A stretch of DNA of 43,773 bases, from positions 1 through 43,773 of the forward strand of contig JANXSF010000029.1 of assembly GCA_025352795.1 (NCBI GenBank), read 5' to 3'. The stretch is from Acidobacteriota bacterium. GTDB taxonomy: Bacteria; Acidobacteriota; Terriglobia; Bryobacterales; Bryobacteraceae. The notes below the pieces were generated by a model. The model had not been told where the DNA came from. It made no database searches and saw nothing but the letters and a program-made list of their open reading frames with translations. The position numbers and the translations under genes are program-made. Positions 26,363-34,961 of the stretch are shown piece by piece (position 1 is the first letter of the stretch; each line of letters opens with the position of its first letter).

Positions 26363-28048
26363 ATGCGCCTCTGTCCAGTGCTCTTCGTTCTTGCTGTCAC
26401 CGCCAGCGCCCAGACGCTTACGTACACTCAGCTTCCAGTTGGAACCAATCCCCCAACGCCTCGCGTAGATGGGACCGTCGTCTACGATCCGGGTGGGCGG
26501 CAGATTTTCATGTTCGGCGGATCGGGACCCTCAGCGCGGGCCGATCTGTGGGCCTATTCGTTTGACCAAAATCAATGGCGTGAGGTACAGCCGTCGGGAT
26601 CAAAACCGTCTGCTCGGTTTGGGCACACGCTGCTGCTGGATGCAAAGCGGCGGAGGGTGATTCTGTTTGGCGGCCAAGCTGGTGGTTTCTTCAACGACAC
26701 GTGGGCTTATGACATCTCTGGCAACGCGTGGACCAAACTCGGCCCAGCAGGTCCGCTGCCCAACGAACGCTACGGGCATTCGGCGATCTACGAAACTACA
26801 CGGGACCGAATGGTTATTTCGCATGGTTTCACCGATTCCGGGCGGTTTGATGACACCTGGGCGTTTGAGTTTGCTACAAATACCTGGCGTAATATTTCGC
26901 CGTCCTCCAATCGACCTCTGAAACGCTGTTTGCATCATGCGGTTTACGATCCCACCGGCGGGCAAATGCTGCTGTACGGCGGTTGTTCCAGTGGCTTTGG
27001 ACCTTGTCCGCAAGGCGATTTGTGGTCCTTCGATTTGGCTTCGAATCAATGGACGGAGAAAGCGTCACAGCCGTCTCCGTTACCCCGGCAGCACTATGGC
27101 ACAGCTTACGACGCAACACGCGAAAGGATGATTGTCTTTGGCGGATCGGGTAGCGGCACATTGAACGACACTTGGGAGTACAATCCCCGAACCAATTCTT
27201 GGCGACAGCTTTCCATACCCAATTCTCCTTCGGGGCGCAGCCGTGTGGAAGGGACGTACGCGGCGGATCGCGGGGCTATCTACTTTTTTGGCGGTTCGAC
27301 TTCGTCGGGTAACAGCAATGAACTTTGGGAACTCTCCTCAGGAGCGATCGCGGAGCAGCCTGCGCCCAGAATCAGCGACAACGGAATTATCAACGTGTTT
27401 AGCGGAGCAACCGGCGCGGTCGCTCCGGGTGAAATCGTATCGATCTTTGGGGAGAATCTAGGCCCAGTGGAGGGCGTTGCTTTGGGGTACGATCCCCAAA
27501 CAAATCGGTTGTCCAAAACTGCCTCGGGCGTCTCCGTCACGTGGAACGGGATCGCGTCGCCGCTCTATTTCGTGCGGCAGGATCAGGTCAACGTCCAGGT
27601 GCCCTACGAACTGGCTGATATGACGGAAGTTCGCCTAACAGTGAATCGCAACGGGCGCAGTTCGGCGGAGAAAAGCGTGGGGATTGTGTCGACGCGGCCA
27701 GGGCTGTTTCCAGCAGTTTGGAATGAGGATGGCAGTATAAATTCAGCCACCAACCCTGCGGTTGCAGGCTCGATCGTGATTCTATTCGCGACCGGTCAAG
27801 GACTGACAGGGCCCGCGAGTACAACAGGTGCCCCCGCTTTGGGCCCTTACCCAGAGCCGCTGAAACCAGTCGACCTTCAAATCGGCAGCGCTCGGGCCGA
27901 AGTCCTCTTCCGCAGTCAAGCTCCGTTCACGACCGGAGTTATGCAGATCAACGCTCGCATTCCCGTGGGGCTAAGTGGGGCGCAGTCGGTGAAGCTCACT
28001 GTAGGCGACGCAGCCAGTCAACCGGGAGTGGTTGTTGCAATTCGTTAA
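26363..28048 (+). CDS. secreted Kelch-repeat protein with Solibacter-type C-terminal domain (TIGR03437)
   Basis: A 561-residue exported protein; AGGA lies just before ATG 26363 and a signal peptide ends near TASAQ (residue 17). Residues about 20-325 are Kelch repeats forming a beta-propeller, each with a Phe/Tyr-Gly-Gly turn and a Trp (MFGGSGPS, LFGGQAGG, LYGGCSSG, VFGGSGSG, FFGGSTSS). From about residue 337 to the end it matches the Solibacter-type C-terminal domain: VAPGEIVSIFGENLGP, PLYFVRQDQVNVQVPYEL, IVILFATGQGLTGP, MQINARIP. This domain is strongly linked to Acidobacteria and usually sits at the C terminus of secreted propellers. It probably binds or anchors at the cell surface (inference). 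Confidence 0.88.
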   Translation: MRLCPVLFVLAVTASAQTLTYTQLPVGTNPPTPRVDGTVVYDPGGRQIFMFGGSGPSARADLWAYSFDQNQWREVQPSGSKPSARFGHTLLLDAKRRRVILFGGQAGGFFNDTWAYDISGNAWTKLGPAGPLPNERYGHSAIYETTRDRMVISHGFTDSGRFDDTWAFEFATNTWRNISPSSNRPLKRCLHHAVYDPTGGQMLLYGGCSSGFGPCPQGDLWSFDLASNQWTEKASQPSPLPRQHYGTAYDATRERMIVFGGSGSGTLNDTWEYNPRTNSWRQLSIPNSPSGRSRVEGTYAADRGAIYFFGGSTSSGNSNELWELSSGAIAEQPAPRISDNGIINVFSGATGAVAPGEIVSIFGENLGPVEGVALGYDPQTNRLSKTASGVSVTWNGIASPLYFVRQDQVNVQVPYELADMTEVRLTVNRNGRSSAEKSVGIVSTRPGLFPAVWNEDGSINSATNPAVAGSIVILFATGQGLTGPASTTGAPALGPYPEPLKPVDLQIGSARAEVLFRSQAPFTTGVMQINARIPVGLSGAQSVKLTVGDAASQPGVVVAIR

Positions 28049-28160
28049 CGCTTGCTGAGCATCAGGGTTTATTCTGAAGGGCCGGGTACTGTACAAACCC
28101 GCAGAAATCGTTTTGGCGGAGCAAGTACAGGGTGTAACCTCGACACTGCGGCCACGGCTT

Positions 28161-28565
28161 CTAAGGGTGAAGTTTCCAAATTTTAAGCAGCCGCCTTGCT
28201 TCCATTAAGGGTTCCCTGTTAAGTCGCAAGCGCTCGATACTAGCACGGCCTGTTGCGGTTCTCCCCACAACAATAAGCTGGTCATCGCTCCATGTAAAAT
28301 GCTCAGCCCATTTTTGGTTTCTAGGGTGAAACAACGACACGACTTCTCCAGTAGTTTGATCGATACCCTCAAGTGCCGCAGCCTTGTGTCCGTTGCAACT
28401 ATTGCACGACCAAGCCAAGTTGTCCAGCGACTCGTCGCCACCTCTGCTTCGCGGGAAAATGTGCTCCACTGCAAATGGTCCTGAACGGATCAAGTCAGGG
28501 AACCGGCAATATTCACAACGTCCTTCAGCCCGGTCGCGCACTGCGGACCGCTGGGAAGCACTCAT
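28161..28565 (-). CDS. HNH endonuclease
   Basis: A 134-residue protein with a complete HNH core: zinc Cys pairs C17-E-Y-C20 and C54-N-S-C57, catalytic-type His in VEH35IFPRSRGG, and N49 in LDNLAWSC. The C-terminal 70 residues are a short tail with HFTWSDDQLIVVGRT and REPLMEARRLLKIW. It is a stand-alone small HNH nuclease, cytoplasmic, with no methylase beside it. The ATG overlaps the stop of the upstream small gene by 4 bp (28562-28565), so the two are coupled. Small HNH proteins of this kind serve in defence, mobile elements or DNA repair; which applies here is unknown. Confidence 0.85.
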   Translation of the reverse strand: MSASQRSAVRDRAEGRCEYCRFPDLIRSGPFAVEHIFPRSRGGDESLDNLAWSCNSCNGHKAAALEGIDQTTGEVVSLFHPRNQKWAEHFTWSDDQLIVVGRTATGRASIERLRLNREPLMEARRLLKIWKLHP

Positions 28566-28951
28566 GCGTTTGGGTGAAGGCCTAGCGCTGCAATGGTTTC
28601 GGTCAAACTAACACCGCGCAACATTGCTAGTTCGGATATGAAACCCAAGCGTGAAGCATTCCGCTGCTCCACTCGGTCAACCATCTCCAAATACTCCAGC
28701 CGTTCCGATTCTGGTATTTCACCTTGGTTCAGCCGCCCCCGCAGAAAACGATATCTGGTCCAAAAAACTTCAGGAAATCCTTCGCCGATTTTTTGAAGAA
28801 GTGTCGACTCCGAGAGAGCCACTGCGCGAGCCTGAACTAAAAGGTTCTGCAGTTCTCTGCCAACAAATTCGTCCACCAGTAAACCTTCACGCGCCGCTTC
28901 CACGCGAATGCGCTCCCCTAACCCATCGGGCAAAGTAATCGTGACGCTCAT
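28562..28951 (-). CDS. small protein coupled to HNH nuclease, possible DNA-binding or antitoxin-like partner
   Basis: A 129-residue protein. It begins MSVTITLPDGLGERIRVEAA, a strand followed by helix as in ribbon-helix-helix-like N termini, then REGLLVDEFVGRELQNLLVQ. The rest is helical and charged. It ends four bases inside the start of the HNH gene. Small helical proteins with such N termini are typical of antitoxins and autoregulators, and the coupling upstream of a nuclease fits a toxin-antitoxin-like order. No family is recognised with certainty, so this role is inference. Alternatives are a plain transcription regulator or a nuclease accessory protein. Confidence 0.65.
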   Translation of the reverse strand: MSVTITLPDGLGERIRVEAAREGLLVDEFVGRELQNLLVQARAVALSESTLLQKIGEGFPEVFWTRYRFLRGRLNQGEIPESERLEYLEMVDRVEQRNASRLGFISELAMLRGVSLTETIAALGLHPNA

Positions 28952-29001
28952 GATTAGGATTATCGCATGTCCAAAGTGTGTTGCAATTGAAAAAGCCTCA
29001 A

Positions 29002-30717
29002 TCAGGACACCAGCGCTTCACTGAAGCGAAACTCCTCCGCTGAATAAAGTTGCCAGTCACCGCCGGGCTTCAACTCCAGCACTTGCGAGTGGTACTTCAC
29101 CAGGCCTGGATGGTGGCTCACGCTGACCAGTGTGGTGGAAGTTGCGACCAGGTGCTTGTACAGTGCCGCCTCATTCTCGCGATCCAATGCACTGGTTGCT
29201 TCATCCAGCAGCACGTAGCGCGGATGCTTTAACAGTACTCTTGCAAACGCCAAACGTTGGCGCTCTCCCACAGACAGCACTTTTTCGAAATCAAGTTCGG
29301 CATCAAACCCTCCGCAGCGCTCAATCAGATCTGGCAGGTTCACCAGTTGCAACATTTCGCGAAGCTCTGCGTCCGATGTACTTCGTTCAAGATTCGGGTA
29401 GCAGAGCTGACCCCGCAAGCTGCCCAGTATCATGTAGGCGTGCTGCGGAACAAAAAGCATCTCCTCCGCCTTGGGACGTTCCAACGTTCCCGACCCGGCA
29501 TCCCAAAGTCCGGCCATTACGCGTAGCAGAGAACTTTTGCCACAGCCGCTGGCACCCACTATCATCAAACCCTCCCCTGGCGGCACCAAAACGGTAAGCG
29601 ACTTCACCAGCGTTCGTTCGTAGTTCGGGGTCTGCATGGTGACGTCATTGAAACTCAGATTCTCTCCCTCACGCGTTTCGATTTTGCTACGACCAGCATC
29701 GGCTTTCATTTTCGCGGGAGTCATACCTTTGGCCAATGCTTCCAATCTACTTACGCTGGCAGCGAAGCGACTCAGGTTTTCCAAGTTGTCCACCAGTAAA
29801 GTAAGGGCACTCAATATGGCCGAAAACGCACCCGCAGCTTGGACCACTCGACCCACTTCCAGTTCGCCCGAAAGTACGCGCGGCGCCATGATGATGCTGG
29901 GCAATACCAGTGTGGTCAGGCTATAAGCGTACTGGAAAAAGTTGAATCGTAGAGTCCAGCGGATGAGCTTATTGAAGTTTGCAAACACGTGGCCGAAACT
30001 GCGTTGAAGCTGGGCATGTTCTTGATTCTCGCCGTGGTAAAGTGCAATGGATTCGGCATTTTCGCGAATCCGCACCAGACCAAAACGGAAGTCCGCCTCT
30101 TTCCTGCGCTGATGGAAATGCAGGGAAACCATCTTTTCGCCGAACACGCTAAAAGTGACCAATGTCCCAGCTATTGCATAGAACAACAGGATAAAAACGA
30201 GGGAACGTGAGATAGACCATAACACGCGGCTGAAGGCCAACAATTGAAAAACGGCACCTGCGAATAAGAGTAGAAAATTGAGCGAATGCTGAGTGAAGGA
30301 GGATATGTCCTCTGAAATGCGCTGGTCCGGGTTATCAATCTCAGAGTTTTTAAGAAGCTGGTAAAACGCCTTGTTATCGAAGTATCGGCTCAACATGCGG
30401 TGCGTCATCCAACGTCGCCAATTGTTTCCCAGCCGATCGCGCACATAGTAGTGGTAAGCGTAGATGGGCACAGCAAATAGCAGCAACCCGCAGAAATAGC
30501 GGATGGAATGCCAAAAGCGGGGTGCATCCTGGGCTGCTAACGCCGAAGTAAATTCGCCAGATTGTTCGTTGAAGAATACATTGAACTGCGTTTCCCCAAC
30601 TAACAACAAGACAAGCAGCGTAAGCATCCCACAGGCTCTCCATTTAGCTGGTGACAACCAATAAGGTTTGGCCAGCCAAATAAAGCGTCTGAGCAGTTTC
30701 AGATTGAGTTTATTCAT
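29002..30717 (-). CDS. ABC transporter, fused permease and ATPase (SbmA/BacA and ABCD-like)
   Basis: A 571-residue half-transporter. The membrane part (about 1-330) has the ABC_membrane_2 look of the SbmA/BacA, YddA and ABCD group: FNVFFNEQSGEFTSALAAQD, HYYVRDRLGNNWRRWMTHRM and NPDQRISEDISSFT. The ATPase follows with Walker A GASGCGKSS (Lys394), signature LSVGERQRLAFAR and Walker B RYVLLDEATSALD (first Asp at about 505), all intact. It would work as a homodimer in the inner membrane. Related proteins move peptides, vitamins or acyl compounds; the substrate here is unknown. It is 85 bp from the upstream gene, so it could be in the same transcript or separate. Confidence 0.87.
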   Translation of the reverse strand: MNKLNLKLLRRFIWLAKPYWLSPAKWRACGMLTLLVLLLVGETQFNVFFNEQSGEFTSALAAQDAPRFWHSIRYFCGLLLFAVPIYAYHYYVRDRLGNNWRRWMTHRMLSRYFDNKAFYQLLKNSEIDNPDQRISEDISSFTQHSLNFLLLFAGAVFQLLAFSRVLWSISRSLVFILLFYAIAGTLVTFSVFGEKMVSLHFHQRRKEADFRFGLVRIRENAESIALYHGENQEHAQLQRSFGHVFANFNKLIRWTLRFNFFQYAYSLTTLVLPSIIMAPRVLSGELEVGRVVQAAGAFSAILSALTLLVDNLENLSRFAASVSRLEALAKGMTPAKMKADAGRSKIETREGENLSFNDVTMQTPNYERTLVKSLTVLVPPGEGLMIVGASGCGKSSLLRVMAGLWDAGSGTLERPKAEEMLFVPQHAYMILGSLRGQLCYPNLERSTSDAELREMLQLVNLPDLIERCGGFDAELDFEKVLSVGERQRLAFARVLLKHPRYVLLDEATSALDRENEAALYKHLVATSTTLVSVSHHPGLVKYHSQVLELKPGGDWQLYSAEEFRFSEALVS

Positions 30718-30802
30718 TCAGGTTTTGAAAGCAGGTGTTTAAGATAATGAGTCACGTCAGGGCTTCTTCGTTTCAAATATTCCTGAAGTTATCTTGTGAG
30801 TC

Positions 30803-31570
30803 TTAGCGTTGCTTTGGGACTACTTTGATCTCAAACAGTTTAGGCCAATACTTTCCCGTCACAAAAAGCCGTTTCTCCACTGCGTCGTATGCAATGCCGT
30901 TCAGCACATCGGCCTGCGGCGGACGGTCCGGCAGAATGCCGAACAAATCGATCCAACCCAGCACTCTGCCATCCGTTGGTGAGATTCTGGCCAGGCGTTC
31001 CGTGCGCCAAATATTTGCGTAAAGTTCGCCCTCCACCAATTCCAGTTCATTCACATTGGAAATCTGGTTGTCTCCATCGTGAACCGTAATGCGCATCTTT
31101 TCCGCCAAGGTTTGTCTATCCCAAATGCGAACTTCCGACGTGCCATCGCTCATGTAGATCTGCTTGGAATCGGAAGTCAATCCCCAACCTTCACCGGTGT
31201 AAGTAAAGGTTTTTTCCAACTGAAAATCTTTGCGATTATAAATGAATCCCAGATGAGTCTGATAAGTGAGTTGAAGGATCTTGTCTCCAATCACAGTCAT
31301 TCCTTCGCCGAAATAATCAGGCATCAGGTCAAAGCGTTGCACCACTTCCCCTGTCTCCAGTTTCACCTTGCGTAGCGACGATTGACCATTCATCCCAGTG
31401 CTTTCGTAAAGGAACCCTTCGCGATATTCCAACCCTTCGGTAAATGCAGTCGGATCGTGCGGGTAAGTGTGCACAATTTCATAAGTGAACTCTTGAGGAG
31501 CTGCGGCACCACATCCGAAAGTGAGCAAAACTATTGGCAGGACTGCCAGCGTGAGAAAGATCCGGCGCAT
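30803..31570 (-). CDS. glutaminyl-peptide cyclotransferase-like lipoprotein (bacterial type)
   Basis: A 255-residue protein of the bacterial/plant glutamine cyclotransferase beta-propeller family. This family converts N-terminal Gln of peptides to pyroglutamate. Family landmarks are HTYPHDPTAFTEGLEYREG, LYESTGMNGQSSLRKVKLET, YFGEGMTVIGDKILQLTY, TYTGEGWGLTSDSKQIYMSDG and VNELELVEGELYANIWRTE, then DVLNGIAYD and FVTGKYWPKLFEI. The leader MRRIFLTLAVLPIVLLTFGC has a Cys at 20 after a hydrophobic stretch, a lipoprotein-like signal, so it is likely membrane-anchored in the periplasm. It lies 17 bp after a secreted beta-propeller gene and is probably co-transcribed with it. Length matches the family. 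Confidence 0.88.
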   Translation of the reverse strand: MRRIFLTLAVLPIVLLTFGCGAAAPQEFTYEIVHTYPHDPTAFTEGLEYREGFLYESTGMNGQSSLRKVKLETGEVVQRFDLMPDYFGEGMTVIGDKILQLTYQTHLGFIYNRKDFQLEKTFTYTGEGWGLTSDSKQIYMSDGTSEVRIWDRQTLAEKMRITVHDGDNQISNVNELELVEGELYANIWRTERLARISPTDGRVLGWIDLFGILPDRPPQADVLNGIAYDAVEKRLFVTGKYWPKLFEIKVVPKQR

Positions 31571-31587
31571 GAACTATTTCGATGTTA

Positions 31588-33189
31588 CTACCGTTTGGAA
31601 GAATTCGGGGATGGAACCGGTAATGGTAACAACCCATAGACGGCCACTTCGTAGGAAAACGTGGGGAGATACACGCGTCCATTCACCACTGTTGGGGCAA
31701 CAAATTTGGCGAAGCGCCCGGGGCCATCACGATCTTCGTTGAACGTGCTGCACCAAAGGGCGTTAGTAAGATCGTCAGCATCCATTGCGCAGAAAATGGC
31801 TGGAACACCTTCACGAGAGTAATCCCCGTAATTCAGCCAAAGAATTCCCGACCCTTCCGTTGTGCCGTCAGCACTAATAGCCACACCCTGATAAGCGGCA
31901 TCACCGGCAGCTCCAATTTTCGATAGCGGAGTTGGTTCCAAGACTCCATCGGCCAAGCGAAATACTCCAGTCCACGATCCTTCACAAGTAAGGTAAACCA
32001 GCGCGTCTTTCTCACGAGCCCAGACCGCCATGTTGTATATGCCCCCGTATTCCAGGGGTTGCGAAACCTTTGGCGAAGCTGACCCCTTAGAGCCAAGCCG
32101 CCCCATATTCTTTTGGTTGACCACGTAGAAGTTGCCTTCCTTATCGCCGCCAAGCAGGGAATCGGAACCAGGCACCAGAATCGGACCCATGGAACTGACG
32201 TCGGCATCGTCATGGCCAAGTTGTTCCCAATGTTCAGGAGTCGCCCAGTCTACTAACCCGAGGTTGGGAGATAGCTTCAAGAAGGATTGGCTGAAATTAG
32301 ACTTGCCATCATAATCGCCATTGCCGGTGGTGACGAATACATTGCCCTCTTTATCAGCAGCAAGTCCTCTACCCGATTGCCAAATAGAACCATAGCCGCC
32401 AGTTGGAGTTGTATTATAAGCAACCACTTGATTTTGAATGTTGGCGGCGTCGTAGGCGGCAATCCAACCATGAAATGGGTACTCGTCGGCATGCGATCCA
32501 AAGGCGATGTAAATATTGTCATTGGCCAACAACAGGCCGGGACGTTGTAAGTGCTGAATGGGGTCGAAGGGAATTCTTTTCCCATCGCTACCATCGCCAG
32601 TTCCAGGCACATTCATTTTGATCGGCATGGGGCTACCCAGTTTGTCTGCGCCGTTGGTGAGGTCCAACGCGTTCAGAGTGAAAACAGGTTTCTCATTTTG
32701 ATACGTGCAAGTAACCACATAGATGGCGCGGCGACCTAAATCAATTGCTGGCGTGCTGAGGATCCCGATTTCCTTTTCGATATCGGAAAAGCGCCGGTAG
32801 TATTTGGTGGGCAGTGATTCGCCCAAATTCACTTTCCACAATGGTTCGGAAAGTTGTGGCTGGTCGGCATCAAACGCGTAAACGCTGTTGTGCATGGTTG
32901 CGACGTAGAGCACATTTTTCAATTCGCCATTGATAGCTACGTCTCTTACATACAGCGGTTGGGCAAACACATGTCCATCTACCGGGTAGGCGCCGATTTT
33001 ACCGAACGCATCGGGATAAACAGTAGCGGGATTAAGAATTGTCTCCGCCAAGTTGGCATTGGTACGGTTGTTATCGTAATTGGAGGTAAGAACGTTGGGC
33101 TGCGCTTGCAGGTTAGCGCTGACTAAACAAGCCAACAACCAACCGGAAAGGTGAGCCGAGATGGGGGGGTATTTCGCTATCAGGTTCAC
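31588..33189 (-). CDS. secreted PQQ-type beta-propeller protein
   Basis: A 533-residue exported protein with a signal peptide ending near ANLQAQ (about residue 30). Propeller blades include VRDVAINGELKNVLYVATMH, SVYAFDADQ, FTLNALDLTNG, GWIAAYDAAN and GNVFVTTGNGDYDG. The layout resembles pyrrolo-quinoline-quinone-type propellers common in Acidobacteria, but there is no heme site and no catalytic motif like that of the dehydrogenase at 2243. It may be a binding or structural protein rather than an enzyme. It is the first gene of a pair with the glutamine cyclotransferase. A run of seven G (seen on the plus strand, about 33165) lies near the start codon, a slippage-prone spot that could switch the leader in and out of frame. 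Confidence 0.78.
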   Translation of the reverse strand: MNLIAKYPPISAHLSGWLLACLVSANLQAQPNVLTSNYDNNRTNANLAETILNPATVYPDAFGKIGAYPVDGHVFAQPLYVRDVAINGELKNVLYVATMHNSVYAFDADQPQLSEPLWKVNLGESLPTKYYRRFSDIEKEIGILSTPAIDLGRRAIYVVTCTYQNEKPVFTLNALDLTNGADKLGSPMPIKMNVPGTGDGSDGKRIPFDPIQHLQRPGLLLANDNIYIAFGSHADEYPFHGWIAAYDAANIQNQVVAYNTTPTGGYGSIWQSGRGLAADKEGNVFVTTGNGDYDGKSNFSQSFLKLSPNLGLVDWATPEHWEQLGHDDADVSSMGPILVPGSDSLLGGDKEGNFYVVNQKNMGRLGSKGSASPKVSQPLEYGGIYNMAVWAREKDALVYLTCEGSWTGVFRLADGVLEPTPLSKIGAAGDAAYQGVAISADGTTEGSGILWLNYGDYSREGVPAIFCAMDADDLTNALWCSTFNEDRDGPGRFAKFVAPTVVNGRVYLPTFSYEVAVYGLLPLPVPSPNSSKR

Positions 33190-33234
33190 AGTAACTAGAA
33201 TAGCAACTTGTTAACTGAGTTAAGGGTGCTAGCC

Positions 33235-33262
33235 GAGCCGTGACTGCAAAGGAGCGGTGTTT
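33235..33262 (+). repeat. degenerate half copy of the REP-like repeat
   Basis: GAGCCGTGACTGCAAAGGAG and the following eight bases match the right arm of the palindrome at 33419-33486, with about four differences over 28 positions. It has no opposite arm nearby. It shows that the palindrome belongs to a family rather than being a lone terminator. Confidence 0.6.
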
Positions 33263-33418
33263 GAGGAATTTCATTACGTTCGCGTGATGATGGGGTGCGC
33301 ACCCTTGAATTAGTGCTTATTTGTAAGTCTGCGGCAGGCAAAACCGCCTAATACCATATAGTTTTTCCGCATCTGTATAGAATCTCCAACTTTTTTTGGG
33401 ATAACCTGTGCTTAAGAG

Positions 33419-33486
33419 ACCGCTCCCTCGCGGTCACGGATCGGTAACGAACTGATTCTACAGAGCCGTGACCGCGAGGGAGCGGT
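33419..33486. repeat. REP-like palindrome, 21-bp perfect arms
   Basis: The left arm 33419-33439 and right arm 33466-33486 are exact reverse complements around a 26-nt loop. The right arm contains CCGTGACCGCGAGGGAGCGG and is followed by TTTT, so it could stop plus-strand transcription, but no plus-strand gene ends here. A related half copy lies 160-185 bp upstream. The pattern fits an intergenic REP/REPIN-type repeat. No RAYT transposase is seen in the window. Confidence 0.8.
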
Positions 33487-33682
33487 TTTTCAAAGGCCTG
33501 ATAAGCTTCGATCCAACACTTGAAGCTATCCGATTGAGGGAAAACTAAGTGGCATTGGGCATTCAGCCTGCCAGTTCAGATTCGAATCAGGCGACTGCTA
33601 ACCGCCGCCCTCTTCAGCATGTCAATGAACAAATCATAATCATAAAAAATCTTAAGATTAGGCCATTATTCGAAATAAGTTA

Positions 33683-33732
33683 GCCCTCCAAGCTTTCCGT
33701 TAATCAAAAGAATGTGGCAAAGATCGGAGGGC
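33683..33732 (-). terminator. possible terminator of the OmpA-like gene
   Basis: GCCCTCC (33683-33689) pairs with GGAGGGC (33726-33732), and an inner CTTT/AAAG extends the stem. On the minus strand it starts about 20 bp after the OmpA-like stop and is followed by TAACTTATTT. The loop is long and the U run weak. Confidence 0.35.
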
Positions 33733-33752
33733 GATGACTTACAACAACCTAG

Positions 33753-34961
33753 CTATTTTTCAGTGATCCGCATAGAAATGCGACGGTTCTTTTGCTTGCC
33801 TTCTTCTGTGGCATTATCGGCCACTGGATGTTCTTCTCCATAACCTTCTGCGGAAAGCCGTGTGGCACCAACACCCAATTTCACCAGCTCAGCGGCTACG
33901 TTCTTGGCACGTTCCTCAGAAAGCTTCTGGTTCATTGCTTTGTCCCCAACGTTGTCTGTGTAACCGCCAACCTTGGCCTTCACGTTTGGATACGCCTTGA
34001 AAATATTGGCGATGTCTTCCAACTGTGCTTGCGATGCTGGTTGCAGTGTAGCCTTGCCCGTATCGAACAACAGACGATCAAAATCGAACCAGGTGGTCTT
34101 ATCCACTGGCATTGCTGCGTTCTCAATGAAGTCCAGCAACTTGTTTTCAACACCCATCTTGGGAATGTTCAGCTCAATGCCATTCGGCAATTTACGCTTG
34201 AAGAATTCTCCCAAAGCGGCCCACATGGATTTCGCCTCATCGCCAACTGTGTTGGTTGCTGTGACGGCTGTGGTTTCCGCTGTCTTTGCTACTTCCTTCA
34301 CTGTGTCTTTGCTCTGATTGAGGAACCAGAACAAACCGCCCAGCAACGCCAAACCAAGCAATGCCGGAACTAACCACTTCATCCCAGATGCAGCTTCATC
34401 AGCTACAGCGGCAGCTCCAGACGCAGATGGCATGCTGCCCAACAGTCCACTTACACCGGCTGGCAGAAAGCTTTTCAGCGAAGGTGCTTCAGCTCTCAAC
34501 ATGCTGCCCAAAGAAGATGCGCTGAGGCTTCCATCACTTACTTTTTGACCCAATAAACCCAACACCATTGGAGCGGCCATGCTCAACAGGCTGCTGGCCG
34601 AACTGGACTTTAATCCAGAAGACGCGCCAATTGCACTGGCAATTCCAGATTGTTGTGTTCCCAATACTTGCGACAAAAACTTTGAACCAAGATCGGTAAC
34701 CGAGGAAGACGCACTACCCGATGCCAACGATCCCAAGCTGGATAGCAAATTGGATCCCCCGCCGGAACCTGTGATCAAACCGAAAATTGTCTTTAGAAAA
34801 TCCCCGTCTCCTGCCTTGCTGGCGAGAGCTCCCAAAATGCTTGCGGACCCGCCCTGTAAACCTTTTTGAACTGCGCTTTCGGATTCCCCGAGACGCGATG
34901 ATAGTGCCCCAACAATTTGTGGGGTCGCCATGCTAATCAAACTATCTATCAATATACTCAT
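33753..34961 (-). CDS. DUF937 (YidB-like) protein fused to OmpA peptidoglycan-binding domain
   Basis: ATG 34961 is preferred over the longer frame (to 35003): GGAGAG stands 7 nt before it and the product starts MSILIDSLISMATPQIVGAL, the usual DUF937 beginning. The protein has 402 residues. Residues 1-150 are the Gly/Ser/Leu-rich DUF937 region (SAVQKGLQGGSASILGALAS, repeated SLLSMAAPMVLGLLGQKVSD). A membrane helix lies near 196-213 (VPALLGLALLGGLFWFL). About 296-402 is the OmpA domain: LLFDTGKATLQPASQAQL, VGGYTDNVGD, LSEERAKNVAAELV, GYGEEHPVADN and KNRRISM, with the expected Asp and Arg ligands for diaminopimelate. It should tie the inner membrane to peptidoglycan. Confidence 0.88.
   Translation of the reverse strand: MSILIDSLISMATPQIVGALSSRLGESESAVQKGLQGGSASILGALASKAGDGDFLKTIFGLITGSGGGSNLLSSLGSLASGSASSSVTDLGSKFLSQVLGTQQSGIASAIGASSGLKSSSASSLLSMAAPMVLGLLGQKVSDGSLSASSLGSMLRAEAPSLKSFLPAGVSGLLGSMPSASGAAAVADEAASGMKWLVPALLGLALLGGLFWFLNQSKDTVKEVAKTAETTAVTATNTVGDEAKSMWAALGEFFKRKLPNGIELNIPKMGVENKLLDFIENAAMPVDKTTWFDFDRLLFDTGKATLQPASQAQLEDIANIFKAYPNVKAKVGGYTDNVGDKAMNQKLSEERAKNVAAELVKLGVGATRLSAEGYGEEHPVADNATEEGKQKNRRISMRITEK

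Larger units (their letters stand above)
33190..33752. other. non-coding stretch with REP-like repeats, no gene seen
   Basis: This 560-bp gap separates the start of the PQQ-propeller gene from the end of the OmpA-like gene. It contains a long palindrome, a degenerate half copy of it and one long-loop hairpin, listed separately. No convincing open frame or RNA gene was seen; TATA-like AT-rich sequence around 33630-33680 carries no gene downstream. Confidence 0.6.

Noticed and set aside
29130-29597. A 155-codon plus-strand frame opposite the ABC transporter
   Set aside because: The transporter ATPase motifs are all on the minus strand in this interval; the other frame has no recognisable feature.
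33570-33605. tRNA-like T-arm sequence (ATTCGAATC)
   Set aside because: No acceptor stem, D arm or anticodon arm can be folded around it.
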